A stretch of 64,000 bases of DNA. Origin: Pseudomonas cichorii. GTDB taxonomy: Bacteria; Pseudomonadota; Gammaproteobacteria; Pseudomonadales; Pseudomonadaceae. The notes under the pieces were generated by a model, which was given only the letters and a program-made list of their open reading frames with translations, was not told the DNA's origin and made no database searches. The translations under genes and the position numbers were made by a program. The stretch's first letter is position 1. Each line of letters begins with the position of its first letter. This document shows, piece after piece, positions 36,484 through 44,237 of the stretch. The stretch is taken from positions 3,834,001 to 3,898,000 of the forward strand of contig NZ_CP074349.1 of NCBI RefSeq assembly GCF_018343775.1, written 5' to 3'.

Positions 36484-36516
36484 AGTCTTCGCGGGCACTA
36501 GATGCCCGCGAAGACT
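36484..36516 (+). terminator. Rho-independent terminator of gntP
   Basis: A 14-base perfect stem AGTCTTCGCGGGCA / TGCCCGCGAAGACT with a five-base loop, then GTTTCCC. It begins 19 bases after the gntP stop. Confidence 0.85.
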
Positions 36517-37067
36517 GTTTCCCTTCCCCGGCATCGTTGTCTTACATGCCGTCCAGGACCCGTCCTTTATACGAACCCCCTACTTGCGCGAGCCCCGCGA
36601 AAACAAGGCTCTGGCGCACTGCGCGTACCTGCACGGCGCTGTAAAACGCTCTCGGATTCAGCCTGAAATCCTATTTCCTACGCTCAACTACACGCTTTCA
36701 CTTTGAAATATCAGAAAGCTCGGGCAATGTTTCAAAGTAATGCCTACGCTTACATATGTCAGGGAGTTGGCCCTCTCAACGCCCTCCTGAAAGTAGGCGG
36801 TAATGGCGAGGTACGCTGCGGCTCACGTTACTTTTTACTTTCCGCCAGTAATTACGGGCATTTTCGTGCCAAAACGGGCAGAATTGGCGCACTCGTCGTA
36901 TCGTTGATGCAAATCTCGATGACAAGAAAATGACCCGAGGGAATTAATTTCAACGCTGCAACGTCATACGATGGATGCATTTGGATGTACTCGGCAACAA
37001 TCACCACGCAAAGGCAAACGCCAGCCTCTTGAGAGAGGCGTTTCAAGAGGCCATCAAGGAAGAGATT
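36517..37067. other. Intergenic region before csrA
   Basis: About 550 bases without a convincing gene. Short open frames here (36703-36933 on plus, 36852-37154 on minus) have no ribosome site or recognisable protein. Weak inverted repeats occur around 36796-36850 (GGCGG / CCGCC) and 36858-36871 (GGCA-N6-TGCC). The last part must hold the csrA promoter; a clear -35/-10 pair was not seen. Confidence 0.5.
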
Positions 37068-37256
37068 ATGTTGATACTCACTCGCAAAGTAGGCGAAAGC
37101 ATAAACATCGGTGACGAAATCACCGTGACGATTCTTGGCGTTCAAGGACTGCAAGTCCGGCTAGGTATCAATGCACCGAAAAATGTCTCCGTGCATCGTG
37201 AAGAGATCTACAAGCGCATCCAGGCAGAACTGGCTCCAAACCAAGACCCACAATAA
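37068..37256 (+). CDS. csrA: Carbon storage regulator CsrA/RsmA
   Basis: 62 residues, starting [20 protein letters not shown] at the ATG at 37068, with AAGGAAGAG upstream. An in-frame extension to 36975 is not homologous and is rejected. RNA-binding residues of the family are kept: Leu4-Arg6 in strand 1 and the VHREEIY motif with the critical Arg near residue 44. The protein binds GGA-containing mRNA leaders and represses translation. Pseudomonas has several paralogs; this short form with [14 protein letters not shown] is a CsrA/RsmA-type, the exact paralog number being uncertain. A terminator follows. Confidence 0.95.
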   Translation: MLILTRKVGESINIGDEITVTILGVQGLQVRLGINAPKNVSVHREEIYKRIQAELAPNQDPQ

Positions 37257-37284
37257 TTCCCGCTACACCCTCCTCTATTCAGCT

Positions 37285-37308
37285 GATCTGCCGTCCAATC
37301 GGCAGATC
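37285..37308. other. Hairpin after csrA
   Basis: Nine-base stem GATCTGCCG / CGGCAGATC with a six-base loop, 29 bases after the csrA stop and seven before the terminator hairpin. No T run of its own. Confidence 0.5.
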
Positions 37309-37314
37309 GGCCAT

Positions 37315-37341
37315 ACGGCGCCTCAAGGGGCGCCGTTTTTT
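37315..37341 (+). terminator. Rho-independent terminator of csrA
   Basis: ACGGCGCC / GGCGCCGT stem with loop TCAAGG followed by a run of six to seven T. A textbook intrinsic terminator. Confidence 0.92.
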
Positions 37342-37503
37342 CTCCCCCGCTTTCAAGCCCCGCCACTCACGGCCCTGACCACTTGTCATTCACCCGGAAC
37401 ATCGCTTCAACCCCGTAAGTCCACCTCAAGCAAGCAGATCAATGCCAGCCCGTTGTACGTAGTGAGCCGCGCATTCTCTTTTACCTGACGACACGAACGG
37501 TGA

Positions 37504-38160
37504 ATGACAATGGCAACCATCAATGACCCCTCCCTCAGCAGCAGACAGACAGGCCATGAGCCTTTGCCGGGGTTGCATGACGACACGCTGAATCCTCTGG
37601 ACCACACGAAGGAGCAAGACAACGCAACATTCGATCAGTATCGCGATACCGCAGCGGATCAGATCGACAACCTCGCAAACGATGCCCAGTCAGCCGCAAG
37701 ACAGATCTCGGACAACGACACCCTGGGCCTGTCACGGTACGTCTCGGATATCGCCCAGGGTCTCAATGGCCTGGCAGAAAAGCTGCGGGGCAAAAATACC
37801 GATGAATTGTTACAGGATGCAGGAAAGCTGGCCCGTGATAATCCGATGCTGTTCATCGGAGGCAGTGTTGCCCTGGGCCTGGGGCTTTCACGGTTACTCA
37901 AGGCATCGTTACCCGCAACAGACAGCACCCCTTCGGCCAGCGACACATCCACCGCAGCTTACGACCCCATCAGCCCGTCGACACTTGCCGCAGAAGAGAT
38001 GGTCGCCACTCACCCGCACTCCGACGATGTCCTGCACAGCGCCAGGCCCGGAATGGGCATTCCCGATAGCCCTGCCGCCACCGAGTTCAACGATGATCCT
38101 GTCGATAACCTCTCCCGTACGGGCCCAACCGGGAATGACCTGCCAAAAGGAGGTGTGTGA
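37504..38160 (+). CDS. YqjD/ElaB-like membrane-anchored protein
   Basis: 218 residues. A hydrophilic, helical N-terminal part rich in Asp, Gln and Ala (DQYRDTAADQIDNLANDAQS) is followed by RDNPMLFIGGSVALGLGLSRLLKAS at residues about 115-140, the short C-terminal anchor found in the YqjD/ElaB/DUF883 type; a low-complexity tail of about 75 residues (Thr, Ser, Pro, Asp) comes after. E. coli relatives bind ribosomes at the membrane in stationary phase. First gene of a three-gene cluster with a phage-holin-like YqjE and a DUF3618 protein. ATG at 37504 or 37510. Function not established. Confidence 0.7.
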   Translation: MTMATINDPSLSSRQTGHEPLPGLHDDTLNPLDHTKEQDNATFDQYRDTAADQIDNLANDAQSAARQISDNDTLGLSRYVSDIAQGLNGLAEKLRGKNTDELLQDAGKLARDNPMLFIGGSVALGLGLSRLLKASLPATDSTPSASDTSTAAYDPISPSTLAAEEMVATHPHSDDVLHSARPGMGIPDSPAATEFNDDPVDNLSRTGPTGNDLPKGGV

Positions 38161-38573
38161 TGAAGACGCCACCCGATCTTCCAGAAGGGTCCGAAAACGA
38201 TACCTCGGTACTGGGCCTGATCCGGCAACTGGCGCATGAGGTTCCCGCGCTGATCAACAAGGAAATAGCGCTGGCCAAGGCTGAAATCAGGGAATCGGTC
38301 CAGACCTCCAGGCAAGCACTCATGTCCATCGGCATCGGTGCAATCATGATTCTGGGCGGTTTTATCGTCTTGCTGCAGGCAGTGGTCTATGTGCTGACCC
38401 ACTTCATGGCCTCATGGCTGGCCGCCTTGATTGTTGCCGTGGTCGTAATGATTGTGGGTTATCTGATGATCATGGCCGGCAACAAGAAGCTCGAACCCTC
38501 CAACCTTGCACCTGAACGTACCGCCAGCACCTTGCAGAAAGACAAGGACGCCATCCAGAGGAAAGTCTCATGA
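38160..38573 (+). CDS. YqjE-like phage-holin family membrane protein (DUF1469)
   Basis: 137 residues; the ATG at 38160 overlaps the previous stop (TGATG) and has AAAGGAGG upstream. Cytoplasmic helix (VLGLIRQLAHEVPALINKEIALAKAEI), then two membrane helices about residues 55-78 and 82-105 (MILGGFIVLLQAVVYVLTHFM, LAALIVAVVVMIVGYLM). This is the Actinobacterial holin-X/YqjE family; despite the name it is chromosomal and not a lysis gene. It occurs as the middle gene of a YqjD-YqjE-DUF3618 set in many proteobacteria. The precise role is unknown. Confidence 0.8.
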   Translation: MKTPPDLPEGSENDTSVLGLIRQLAHEVPALINKEIALAKAEIRESVQTSRQALMSIGIGAIMILGGFIVLLQAVVYVLTHFMASWLAALIVAVVVMIVGYLMIMAGNKKLEPSNLAPERTASTLQKDKDAIQRKVS

Positions 38574-39376
38574 GCATAGACAGCAGCTTCGACACCCCGG
38601 AAAACTTTGAAGCGCAATCGAAAAAGAGTCCGGAAACCCTGGAGCAGGAAATCGATGAGCAACGTTCCAATATCGGCAATATCGTCGATGCCCTCGAAAA
38701 GAAGATATCCCCCGGCCAATGGGTCGATCAGGCTCTGGCCTACGTTCGGGAAAACGGCGGCGAGTTTGCGGGTAATCTGGGCAATAACGTCAAGGCCAAC
38801 CCGGTACCTGCTGTGCTGGCATCGGTTAGCATACTCTGGCTGATGCTGGGCAGCCGCACGCCCTCACCCGGCCCTTCGGTGATCGATAATGCTGGCAGGA
38901 AAGTCAGCGACATCGCGGGAAGCGTGGGCGACAGCCTGAGCAGCGCCAAGGCCCGGATTCAGGAAACCGCAGCCCGCATGAAAGACAAGGGTGGCCAGGT
39001 GACTGACAGTATCGGGGAGAAACTCTCGTCCTCCTCAAGCCACGGCACAGTCGACACACTTCAGGAAAAACGCCTCAGGATGCAATCCAGCGCCAGCACC
39101 CTGCTGCGCGAGCAGCCCATGACCGTCGCCGCCATAGGTCTTGCGGTGGGGGCGATCATCGGCGCGGCCTTGCCCGCCAGTGAGCGTGAAAAGCAGTTGA
39201 TCGGTCAGGCCCGCGACAAGCTGATCAATACACCCGCACAGCAAAATGGTCATGAGCGGTTTTCGTCGACAGACACTGGTCCCACTCCCGGCGGGTCGTC
39301 CTTGTCGGACCGGCATGACGGCCTTGGCGCCCCCTTGCCGGGCACCTCGTCAGGAACCTCGCCCGGCCTGGGTTGA
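38570..39376 (+). CDS. DUF3618 domain protein (YqjK-like partner)
   Basis: 268 residues; ATG overlaps the preceding stop by four bases. The N-terminal SPETLEQEIDEQRSNIGNIV is the DUF3618 signature, followed by a short hydrophobic anchor (VPAVLASVSILWLMLGS, residues about 82-98). The central part is a long amphipathic helix region (AGSVGDSLSSAKARIQETAA), and a second hydrophobic stretch occurs near residues 185-203 (MTVAAIGLAVGAIIGAALP). The tail is rich in Gly, Ser and Pro. It forms the third member of the membrane-stress set. A hairpin follows the stop. Confidence 0.78.
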   Translation: MSIDSSFDTPENFEAQSKKSPETLEQEIDEQRSNIGNIVDALEKKISPGQWVDQALAYVRENGGEFAGNLGNNVKANPVPAVLASVSILWLMLGSRTPSPGPSVIDNAGRKVSDIAGSVGDSLSSAKARIQETAARMKDKGGQVTDSIGEKLSSSSSHGTVDTLQEKRLRMQSSASTLLREQPMTVAAIGLAVGAIIGAALPASEREKQLIGQARDKLINTPAQQNGHERFSSTDTGPTPGGSSLSDRHDGLGAPLPGTSSGTSPGLG

Positions 39377-39383
39377 GGCTCAG

Positions 39384-39415
39384 GCAAACAGCCCGGCCGA
39401 GGCCGGGCCGTTTGC
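39384..39415. terminator. Hairpin between convergent DUF3618 and YdcH-like genes
   Basis: GCAAAC-A-GCCCGGCC / GGCCGGGC-C-GTTTGC, a 14-pair stem with one mismatch. It lies between two convergent genes, so it may stop both. No long T run on either side. Confidence 0.65.
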
Positions 39416-39437
39416 AACGGTCATGGTTTGAGCGCTC

Positions 39438-39674
39438 TTACTTGAGAAGGGACTGTACGATTCTGTCCTTCACCAGCAGACGTCTTTCCTTGAGTTTCTT
39501 GAGTTCATCGTCAGCAATCCCGCCCGCCAGTCCCTTTTCGGCATCGATCACCCGAGTGTCTGTATCGTCGTAGTCCGCGAGCAGTTGCTGCAACTTCGCA
39601 TCGCCCTTGCTGCGCTGTACGACCTCTTCCCGGGTCAGTTGCAAATCCGCGAATAGATCATGTTTGACTGGCAT
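39438..39674 (-). CDS. YdcH family small protein (DUF465)
   Basis: 78 residues from the ATG at 39674, which has AGGAG nine bases before; the ATG three codons earlier touches the ribosome site and is unlikely. Sequence MPVKHDLFADLQLTREEVVQ ... LKKLKERRLLVKDRIVQSLL is a charged helical hairpin of the DUF465/YdcH type. The family is widespread but of unknown function; some relatives are found near stress and cell-shape genes. It is convergent with the DUF3618 gene. Confidence 0.8.
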   Translation of the reverse strand: MPVKHDLFADLQLTREEVVQRSKGDAKLQQLLADYDDTDTRVIDAEKGLAGGIADDELKKLKERRLLVKDRIVQSLLK

Positions 39675-39735
39675 GGATGACATCTCCTGAAAAGCGACTG
39701 AATCATGAGCCTAGCATCTAGAGTGCAGGCACGAC

Positions 39736-41163
39736 TCAGCCCTGAAAGTTCAGGACAAGCGACGTCTGGGACGCCCACACGGGAGCGCACTCTTCCAGTT
39801 GCAACACACGGGAAGGTTCGAGGGACAAGGTCTTGTCCTGCAACCTCGCCAGTACGGCATCGATCACCGCCCGGCTGGCATCGTGGTGAAACTGCCAGAC
39901 GCCATAGATACGCCCATCGAAAGAAGGTTCGCTGCCCAGTTGCGGGTCAGCCTTCAGGCCAGCGCCTATGCCGAACAGATGCAGCCCCTTCAGGCGACGG
40001 CCGAACTGATCCAGCGGACAGCCCGATGCATCGGAATCCAACCCGCCCTTGGTTTCAGACAGGCGCAAGGCGCGACCGTCCGGGTCAGTCAAGGATGGCA
40101 AGCGTGGCTGATAACCCGTGCACTGGATCACCACTCCAGACTCGGCCAATGCCTGCTCAGCTTTTTCATAGTGCCCGTCAGGCCCGCCGCTGGTCTGCAG
40201 CAATTGCACGCGAACGCCCGTCTTGCCGATCCGGCCTTTCCTGAGCGCTTCGCAGCCGATATCCAGCGCTCTGTAGCGCAAGCCACCGGAGCGGTTGATA
40301 CGGCCCGATATCGGACAGATATCGGATTGCGGATCAAACTCATAACCGGCCGCCACGGCCTGTTCGGCACTTTCATAGAACAGGCGAATGCGCGTGCGGT
40401 GGATCAGGGTCACTTCCTGCAAACCGGCGAACTCCAGAGCATCGGCCAGGTTCTCCAGGACCGAAAAAGCACTGTGGGAACCTCCGACCACTGTTATTCG
40501 CCTGCCACTGGCCAAAGCCGGCGCGAAGACTTCACGCAGTTGAATGGCGTTCATGCGCAGGAGCTGGTCAGAGCTCTGGATATTCATGGACGTCGACAAC
40601 ACCAGCCCATCCTCGGCCAGACCGCGAACCAGATGCCGGGGGTCCTGACGACCACCCAGGTTGAGCACCAGGGTTCTGCAATGGATCAGGCGCATGCAAC
40701 CTTCGGTTTCCACCTTGAGGCAGAACCCGTCTTCTTCACAAATCACCTCGGTAATGGTCGTACAACGCCAGATCTTCGCCCCGTAATGACGAACGATATG
40801 GTTCAGCAGCAGGCTGGATGCCTCAGCCATCAACTGGCCGACATCTGACAACTGCGGAGCACTCTGGGCCTGGCCTCTGATACGCCAGTAGGCCGGTGAA
40901 GACTCCAGAGGCTTGAATACCTCACTCAATGCAGGGTCTCGCAGGCAATCAATGAAGACATCCCCAACCGAGTTGGCCGTGATGCGGTACTGCCCCAACA
41001 TTCCCGTTCCGGGATTGTCGCTGGCATCGACCACGATCAGGCCATTGCGCGCAATATCGGCCAACGTACCACTTTTCAACGCGTTGAATAAAAAGCCCAT
41101 GCCCGCGAGCCCGGCGCCTCCTACAACACATCCACATGCTGTTTCCAACTGTTCTTCAAACAT
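39736..41163 (-). CDS. FAD/NAD(P)-binding oxidoreductase, unknown substrate
   Basis: 475 residues. An N-terminal dinucleotide site CVVGGAGLAGMGFLFNALKS (Gly-x-Gly-x-x-Gly near residues 15-21) and a second one in mid-protein, ITVVGGSHSAFSVLENLADA (residues about 222-240), give a two-Rossmann architecture like N-hydroxylating or flavin-monooxygenase relatives of the lysine/ornithine hydroxylase superfamily. VVIQCTGYQPRLPSL is the ATG-type flavoprotein motif (CTGY) near residue 345. No biosynthetic neighbours are seen, so siderophore synthesis is not supported. An AT-rich 636-base region lies upstream. The substrate cannot be named. Confidence 0.75.
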   Translation of the reverse strand: MFEEQLETACGCVVGGAGLAGMGFLFNALKSGTLADIARNGLIVVDASDNPGTGMLGQYRITANSVGDVFIDCLRDPALSEVFKPLESSPAYWRIRGQAQSAPQLSDVGQLMAEASSLLLNHIVRHYGAKIWRCTTITEVICEEDGFCLKVETEGCMRLIHCRTLVLNLGGRQDPRHLVRGLAEDGLVLSTSMNIQSSDQLLRMNAIQLREVFAPALASGRRITVVGGSHSAFSVLENLADALEFAGLQEVTLIHRTRIRLFYESAEQAVAAGYEFDPQSDICPISGRINRSGGLRYRALDIGCEALRKGRIGKTGVRVQLLQTSGGPDGHYEKAEQALAESGVVIQCTGYQPRLPSLTDPDGRALRLSETKGGLDSDASGCPLDQFGRRLKGLHLFGIGAGLKADPQLGSEPSFDGRIYGVWQFHHDASRAVIDAVLARLQDKTLSLEPSRVLQLEECAPVWASQTSLVLNFQG

Positions 41164-41638
41164 GATGAGGCTCCATCGTCATATAAATACGTTGGTGCAG
41201 TCCAGAAGTTCTGGAAGTTATACGCAGGGCACAACGCTCAAGAAAAAGCCCCCGAGCAAAGAACGCTTGTTATTGTATTTATGAGTCGCGCATCACGACG
41301 TTGATACAGAAGCGAGATTCAAAAACCCTTGGCTCAGCATAAATAATTTCATATTCAATAAAACTGAACATAAAGCTACCGCCAGCCCGTTAAATGGACA
41401 GGGATCGAGCACTCAAGAAACCTGGGACATATCCAGCCGAAACCGGATAGAAGAGAAAGGGTTGAATGGATATTTGCAAAGAACCGGCAAAGTGTCAAAT
41501 AAACTGCGACCCACCTTTAAAAAATGACACCCATCTCATAAGCGCATGATAATTATGAAAATATTTTTTTGACACCCGGATAAGCGGCCCATCATGACCC
41601 TTTTCCCGGTCATTCATGCTGTTTTATTTTTAGATCGC
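41164..41638. other. AT-rich intergenic region upstream of the FAD gene
   Basis: About 475 bases noticeably richer in A and T than the genes around. It must hold the promoter of the FAD gene on the minus strand. TTGACA at 41569-41574 could be a -35 box for the small plus-strand frame at 41639, but no good -10 follows at 17 bases. No other gene seen. Confidence 0.45.
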
Positions 41639-41722
41639 ATGGCTGAAAATCCGCAAAAGACCAACGCCAGCAAATTGACCCGCTCCCAGCAAGTGCACGT
41701 GAAATACGAAAAGACTCAATAA
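41639..41722 (+). CDS. Possible 27-residue small protein
   Basis: ATG to TAA encodes a very charged, polar peptide starting MAENPQKTNASKLTRSQQ. It lacks cysteine and hydrophobic stretches. A strong GC hairpin follows 14 bases after the stop (41736-41765), as expected for a transcribed unit, and a TTGACA box occurs 65 bases upstream. A Shine-Dalgarno match is poor. Not recognised; low confidence that it is translated. Confidence 0.35.
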   Translation: MAENPQKTNASKLTRSQQVHVKYEKTQ

Positions 41723-41735
41723 TCGCGCACACTAA

Positions 41736-41765
41736 AACGCCCCGGCCATTGATGACCGGGGCGTT
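41736..41765. terminator. GC-rich hairpin, likely terminator
   Basis: AACGCCCCGG / CCGGGGCGTT, ten-base perfect stem with ten-base loop. On the minus strand it is followed by the A-derived T-rich run TTTTAGTG; it is 35 bases beyond the DUF1652 stop, so it may end that gene and the small frame at 41639. Confidence 0.7.
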
Positions 41766-41799
41766 GTGAATAGCGCGTCTCGAGGGCGCCTGAGGCGAC

Positions 41800-42081
41800 T
41801 CAGGCTATGTGATAGTGAGGTTGAAGCTGTGCGTGGTGAGCATGCTCATCGCGCAGCTCAGCGACCAGATCGGAAATATCACGACTGGTCTTGAGCCTTT
41901 CGAGAGAAATTCCGGTTACCGAAAGCTCTACACGCCCGGTAGATGGATCAATGATCTGCACCGACAGGGTGGTCCTTGCGGGCGAAAGGCCCGGCACCAC
42001 CGTACAGGTACAACTCAACGGTAAAAAAGCAACTTCAATGATATTTCGCAATTCCAGCGTAGACAGTCCACAAGCGATCAT
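41800..42081 (-). CDS. DUF1652 family protein
   Basis: 93 residues from the ATG at 42081; AAGGAG lies seven bases before it. The order STLELRNIIEVAFLPLSCTC, then IIDPSTGRVELSVTGISLER, then LKTSRDISDLVAELRDEH is that of DUF1652, a family nearly confined to Pseudomonas. Its function is unknown; the conserved Cys-x-Cys in the first strand is notable. It is monocistronic with a hairpin downstream and a long AT-rich region upstream. Confidence 0.85.
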   Translation of the reverse strand: MIACGLSTLELRNIIEVAFLPLSCTCTVVPGLSPARTTLSVQIIDPSTGRVELSVTGISLERLKTSRDISDLVAELRDEHAHHAQLQPHYHIA

Positions 42082-42384
42082 TTGCCATCTCCTTATTATC
42101 AAGCACTGCAGGTTTCAGCAGTTTTCCAATGCTTTTTTAGTTTCCCGCCCAAGCGAGACATTCCATTGCCCGCCCACTAATTACGCACATCTACTGCATA
42201 TGAACCTGTTTATACGCCTCTCCTTCCTGCCAGGCAAATGTCTCACCTGCCCACTAATATAGCACCCCACTGGAATTATTCAGGATAATTAGCAGAAAAA
42301 ACGTTTCACTACCGCACTTCAGCGCCTTTATGCTCACGCCTGCCAGAAAAACAACTTATTTATCCACTGAAAAGACTGACAGAC
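42082..42384. other. AT-rich intergenic region upstream of DUF1652
   Basis: About 300 bases, low in GC, promoter region for the DUF1652 gene on the minus strand. No gene or repeat recognised. A possible plus-strand transcript ending at 42477 would start in this region. Confidence 0.4.
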
Positions 42385-42396
42385 GGTTCATGAACC
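42385..42396. promoter_or_regulatory. Palindrome GGTTCATGAACC
   Basis: A perfect palindrome extendable to CGGTTCATGAACCG (42384-42397), immediately before the terminator-like hairpin at 42410. Could be an operator or part of an RNA fold. Confidence 0.35.
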
Positions 42397-42409
42397 GACG
42401 AAAAACAAC

Positions 42410-42476
42410 AGCAGGTGGAGTGCCGATCAGTCAAGGCACACCTCCCATGGACTGTGATCTTGCCACCTGCTTTTTT
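42410..42476 (+). terminator. Plus-strand terminator-like structure, possible sRNA 3' end
   Basis: AGCAGGTGG (42410-42418) pairs with CCACCTGCT (42463-42471), followed by TTTTTT. Within the 44-base apical part GTGCC / GGCAC (42420-42424 and 42435-42439) pairs again. No plus-strand gene precedes it, so it may end a small RNA. Confidence 0.5.
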
Positions 42477-42493
42477 GACATCAGCCTTTTATA

Positions 42494-42530
42494 TGTGCGG
42501 GTTCTACGCCCCCCTTGAAGAACCCGCACA
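42494..42530. terminator. Hairpin after the GNAT gene
   Basis: TGTGCGGGTTCT / AGAACCCGCACA, 12-base perfect stem, 13-base loop, ending six bases beyond the GNAT stop. No clear T run, so it may be a stabilising hairpin or weak terminator for the minus-strand gene. Confidence 0.55.
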
Positions 42531-42535
42531 GAGTA

Positions 42536-43018
42536 TTAATCCGGCGTTCTGGGCAAACGCAAATGGATCAGGGCCACACGGGCCCCATGCTTGTCTCTGC
42601 GCTCTTCAATGGCAAAGGGTCGAAAACCCATGCGCGGATAAAACAGCAGGCCCGGAACATTGTGGTTGAAACATGAAGCCGTCAGCTCGGTGGCTTCGTG
42701 CTTGTCGAACGCGATATTCATCATGCAATTGATCATGTAACGCCCTACCCCCTTGGCGCGGGCCTTGGGAGCAATGATCACATTGCCCAGCGAGCAGCGG
42801 CCCCGAAAGTCCGAACGGGAAAAATTGGCAAAACCGACCACCTCGCCATTCATCTCGATGACAGTGGAGTCAAAACGATTCTCCATGGCTTCCTTGAGCT
42901 GAGGCGCTGTCAATGGATAGACCGCCCGGGGAAACATGTAAAACAACTCGTCGGCATTCTGAGGCAGCTCACACACGATAGGGATGTCTTTCTCTTCCAT
43001 GGGACGGTGATGGAACAT
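42536..43018 (-). CDS. GNAT family N-acetyltransferase
   Basis: 160 residues. GNAT motif A is readable: LGNVIIAPKARAKGVGRYMI (acetyl-CoA pyrophosphate loop R/Q-x-x-G-x-G/A as ARAKGVG) near residues 77-96; motif B follows with CFNHNVPGLLFYPRMGFRPF, the usual Asn/Tyr-Gly-Phe end. Substrate unknown. It is monocistronic, flanked by a hairpin downstream and a 234-base gap with a palindrome before the divergent hydrolase gene. Confidence 0.85.
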   Translation of the reverse strand: MFHHRPMEEKDIPIVCELPQNADELFYMFPRAVYPLTAPQLKEAMENRFDSTVIEMNGEVVGFANFSRSDFRGRCSLGNVIIAPKARAKGVGRYMINCMMNIAFDKHEATELTASCFNHNVPGLLFYPRMGFRPFAIEERRDKHGARVALIHLRLPRTPD

Positions 43019-43188
43019 TGAGCGGTAACCTCTCGGAGAATGTGAATGACAAGCGATAGGACTCTATGCGACCCGACAGATTCCGCACCGCCGTATGACA
43101 GAATCAAGACATAAAGTCTTGCCGGACGCCACTACAAAGACTGTCGGCTCTCTGGCGAGGCAATATTCTGTAACCGATTTTCCCCGCA

Positions 43189-43204
43189 CCACCTTGCAAG
43201 GTGG
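43189..43204. promoter_or_regulatory. Palindrome CCACCTTGCAAGGTGG
   Basis: Perfect 16-base palindrome 49 bases before the alpha/beta-hydrolase start, in the divergent promoter with the GNAT gene. It has an operator-like appearance but could be a 5' UTR hairpin. Confidence 0.4.
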
Positions 43205-43252
43205 CGGCAGAACCGGCATTTATTTCACTTTTGTTGATCGGACGTCGCTCTC

Positions 43253-44197
43253 ATGCCGATATTTTCTCTTGCCCGTCTCAAGGCCCGCCGATTTACCTGG
43301 GCATGCATGGCGGCCCTCATCATCGGCTTGCCCGTAGGCTGTGCGGTACTGGAACACAAGGAGCGCGAACTGGTCTTTCGCATCGAGCCCGGCAATGCCA
43401 GCTGGTACAGCGGCCTACCTGCAGACGTGCAGGAACTGGAGCTCAATACGCCATCCTTTGGCACATCGCAGAACATCCACGCCTGGTGGTGGCCTGCAAC
43501 GCGCAAGGACGCTCCGGCGATTCTGTACCTGCACGGCTCACGCTGGAACCTCACCGGCCAGTTGTTCCGCATCGAACAATTGCGGGCACTGGGCTTCTCG
43601 ATTCTGGCCATCGACTACCGGGGCTTTGGCCAGAGCATGGGCCAACTGCCGTCTGAAGACACCGTCTATGAAGACGCACGGATTGCCTGGGATCGCCTCA
43701 AGCAATTGCAGCCAGACCCACAGCGCCGGCTGATCTACGGCCATTCCTTGGGTGGTGCCGTGGCAGTGGACCTGGCCGCCGAACTGGGGCGTGACGCCAA
43801 AGAAGACGACACACCGACCCAGGCTCGCGGACTGATCATCGAATCCACCTTCACCAATCTGGCCGACGTGGCCGCAGCCATCGCCAATACATCACTGCCG
43901 GTACGCTGGCTGCTTTCCCAGAAATTCGACTCGCTGGACAAGATCGCAGACATTCACATGCCGGTGCTGATCGTACACGGCACCGACGACCGCTATGTAC
44001 CGGCACGCTTCAGCGAGGAGTTGTTCGAGGCGGCACAGGAGCCGAAAAACCTGTTGCTGGTGCCAGGCGGCACTCACAACAACAGCATGCGCCTGGGCAG
44101 ACAGGCTTACAGCCAGGCCATCCAGACACTGCTGAAGGCGACGGCATCACCGGAGCAGGCGAAGAAAGAAGAGAACAGGCAGAAGCAGGCGGGATGA
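43253..44197 (+). CDS. Alpha/beta hydrolase, membrane-anchored
   Basis: 314 residues. N-terminal hydrophobic anchor at residues about 14-30 (TWACMAALIIGLPVGCAVLE), with a cysteine that only loosely fits a lipobox. The catalytic triad is visible: Ser in GHSLGG (about residue 165), Asp in VHGTDDRYV and His in VPGGTHNNSM. The YLHGSRWNLTGQ oxyanion strand and IDYRGFGQSMG are typical for the BEM46/ABHD13-like group. Substrate unknown; the active site would face the periplasm if the anchor is N-in. No operon partners. Confidence 0.85.
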   Translation: MPIFSLARLKARRFTWACMAALIIGLPVGCAVLEHKERELVFRIEPGNASWYSGLPADVQELELNTPSFGTSQNIHAWWWPATRKDAPAILYLHGSRWNLTGQLFRIEQLRALGFSILAIDYRGFGQSMGQLPSEDTVYEDARIAWDRLKQLQPDPQRRLIYGHSLGGAVAVDLAAELGRDAKEDDTPTQARGLIIESTFTNLADVAAAIANTSLPVRWLLSQKFDSLDKIADIHMPVLIVHGTDDRYVPARFSEELFEAAQEPKNLLLVPGGTHNNSMRLGRQAYSQAIQTLLKATASPEQAKKEENRQKQAG

Positions 44198-44237
44198 ACG
44201 TTGCCGTGCCGAAATGCTTCGGCACGGCATCGATCGG

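Noticed and set aside
35062-36534. 490-codon minus-strand frame antisense to gntP
   Set aside because: His/Gln/Arg-rich, no domains, fully overlaps a clear permease gene.
36703-36933. Small plus-strand frame before csrA
   Set aside because: No ribosome site and no recognisable protein feature.
38160-38573. Prophage holin
   Set aside because: YqjE-like membrane protein in a chromosomal YqjD/DUF3618 cluster; no endolysin or phage structural genes nearby.
39736-41163. Siderophore biosynthesis hydroxylase
   Set aside because: No NRPS, acyltransferase or iron-uptake gene is adjacent; fold similarity alone is not enough.
42410-42476. RsmX/RsmY-type sRNA
   Set aside because: Only one or two GGA motifs and no repeated GGA stem-loops, so the Rsm class is not supported.
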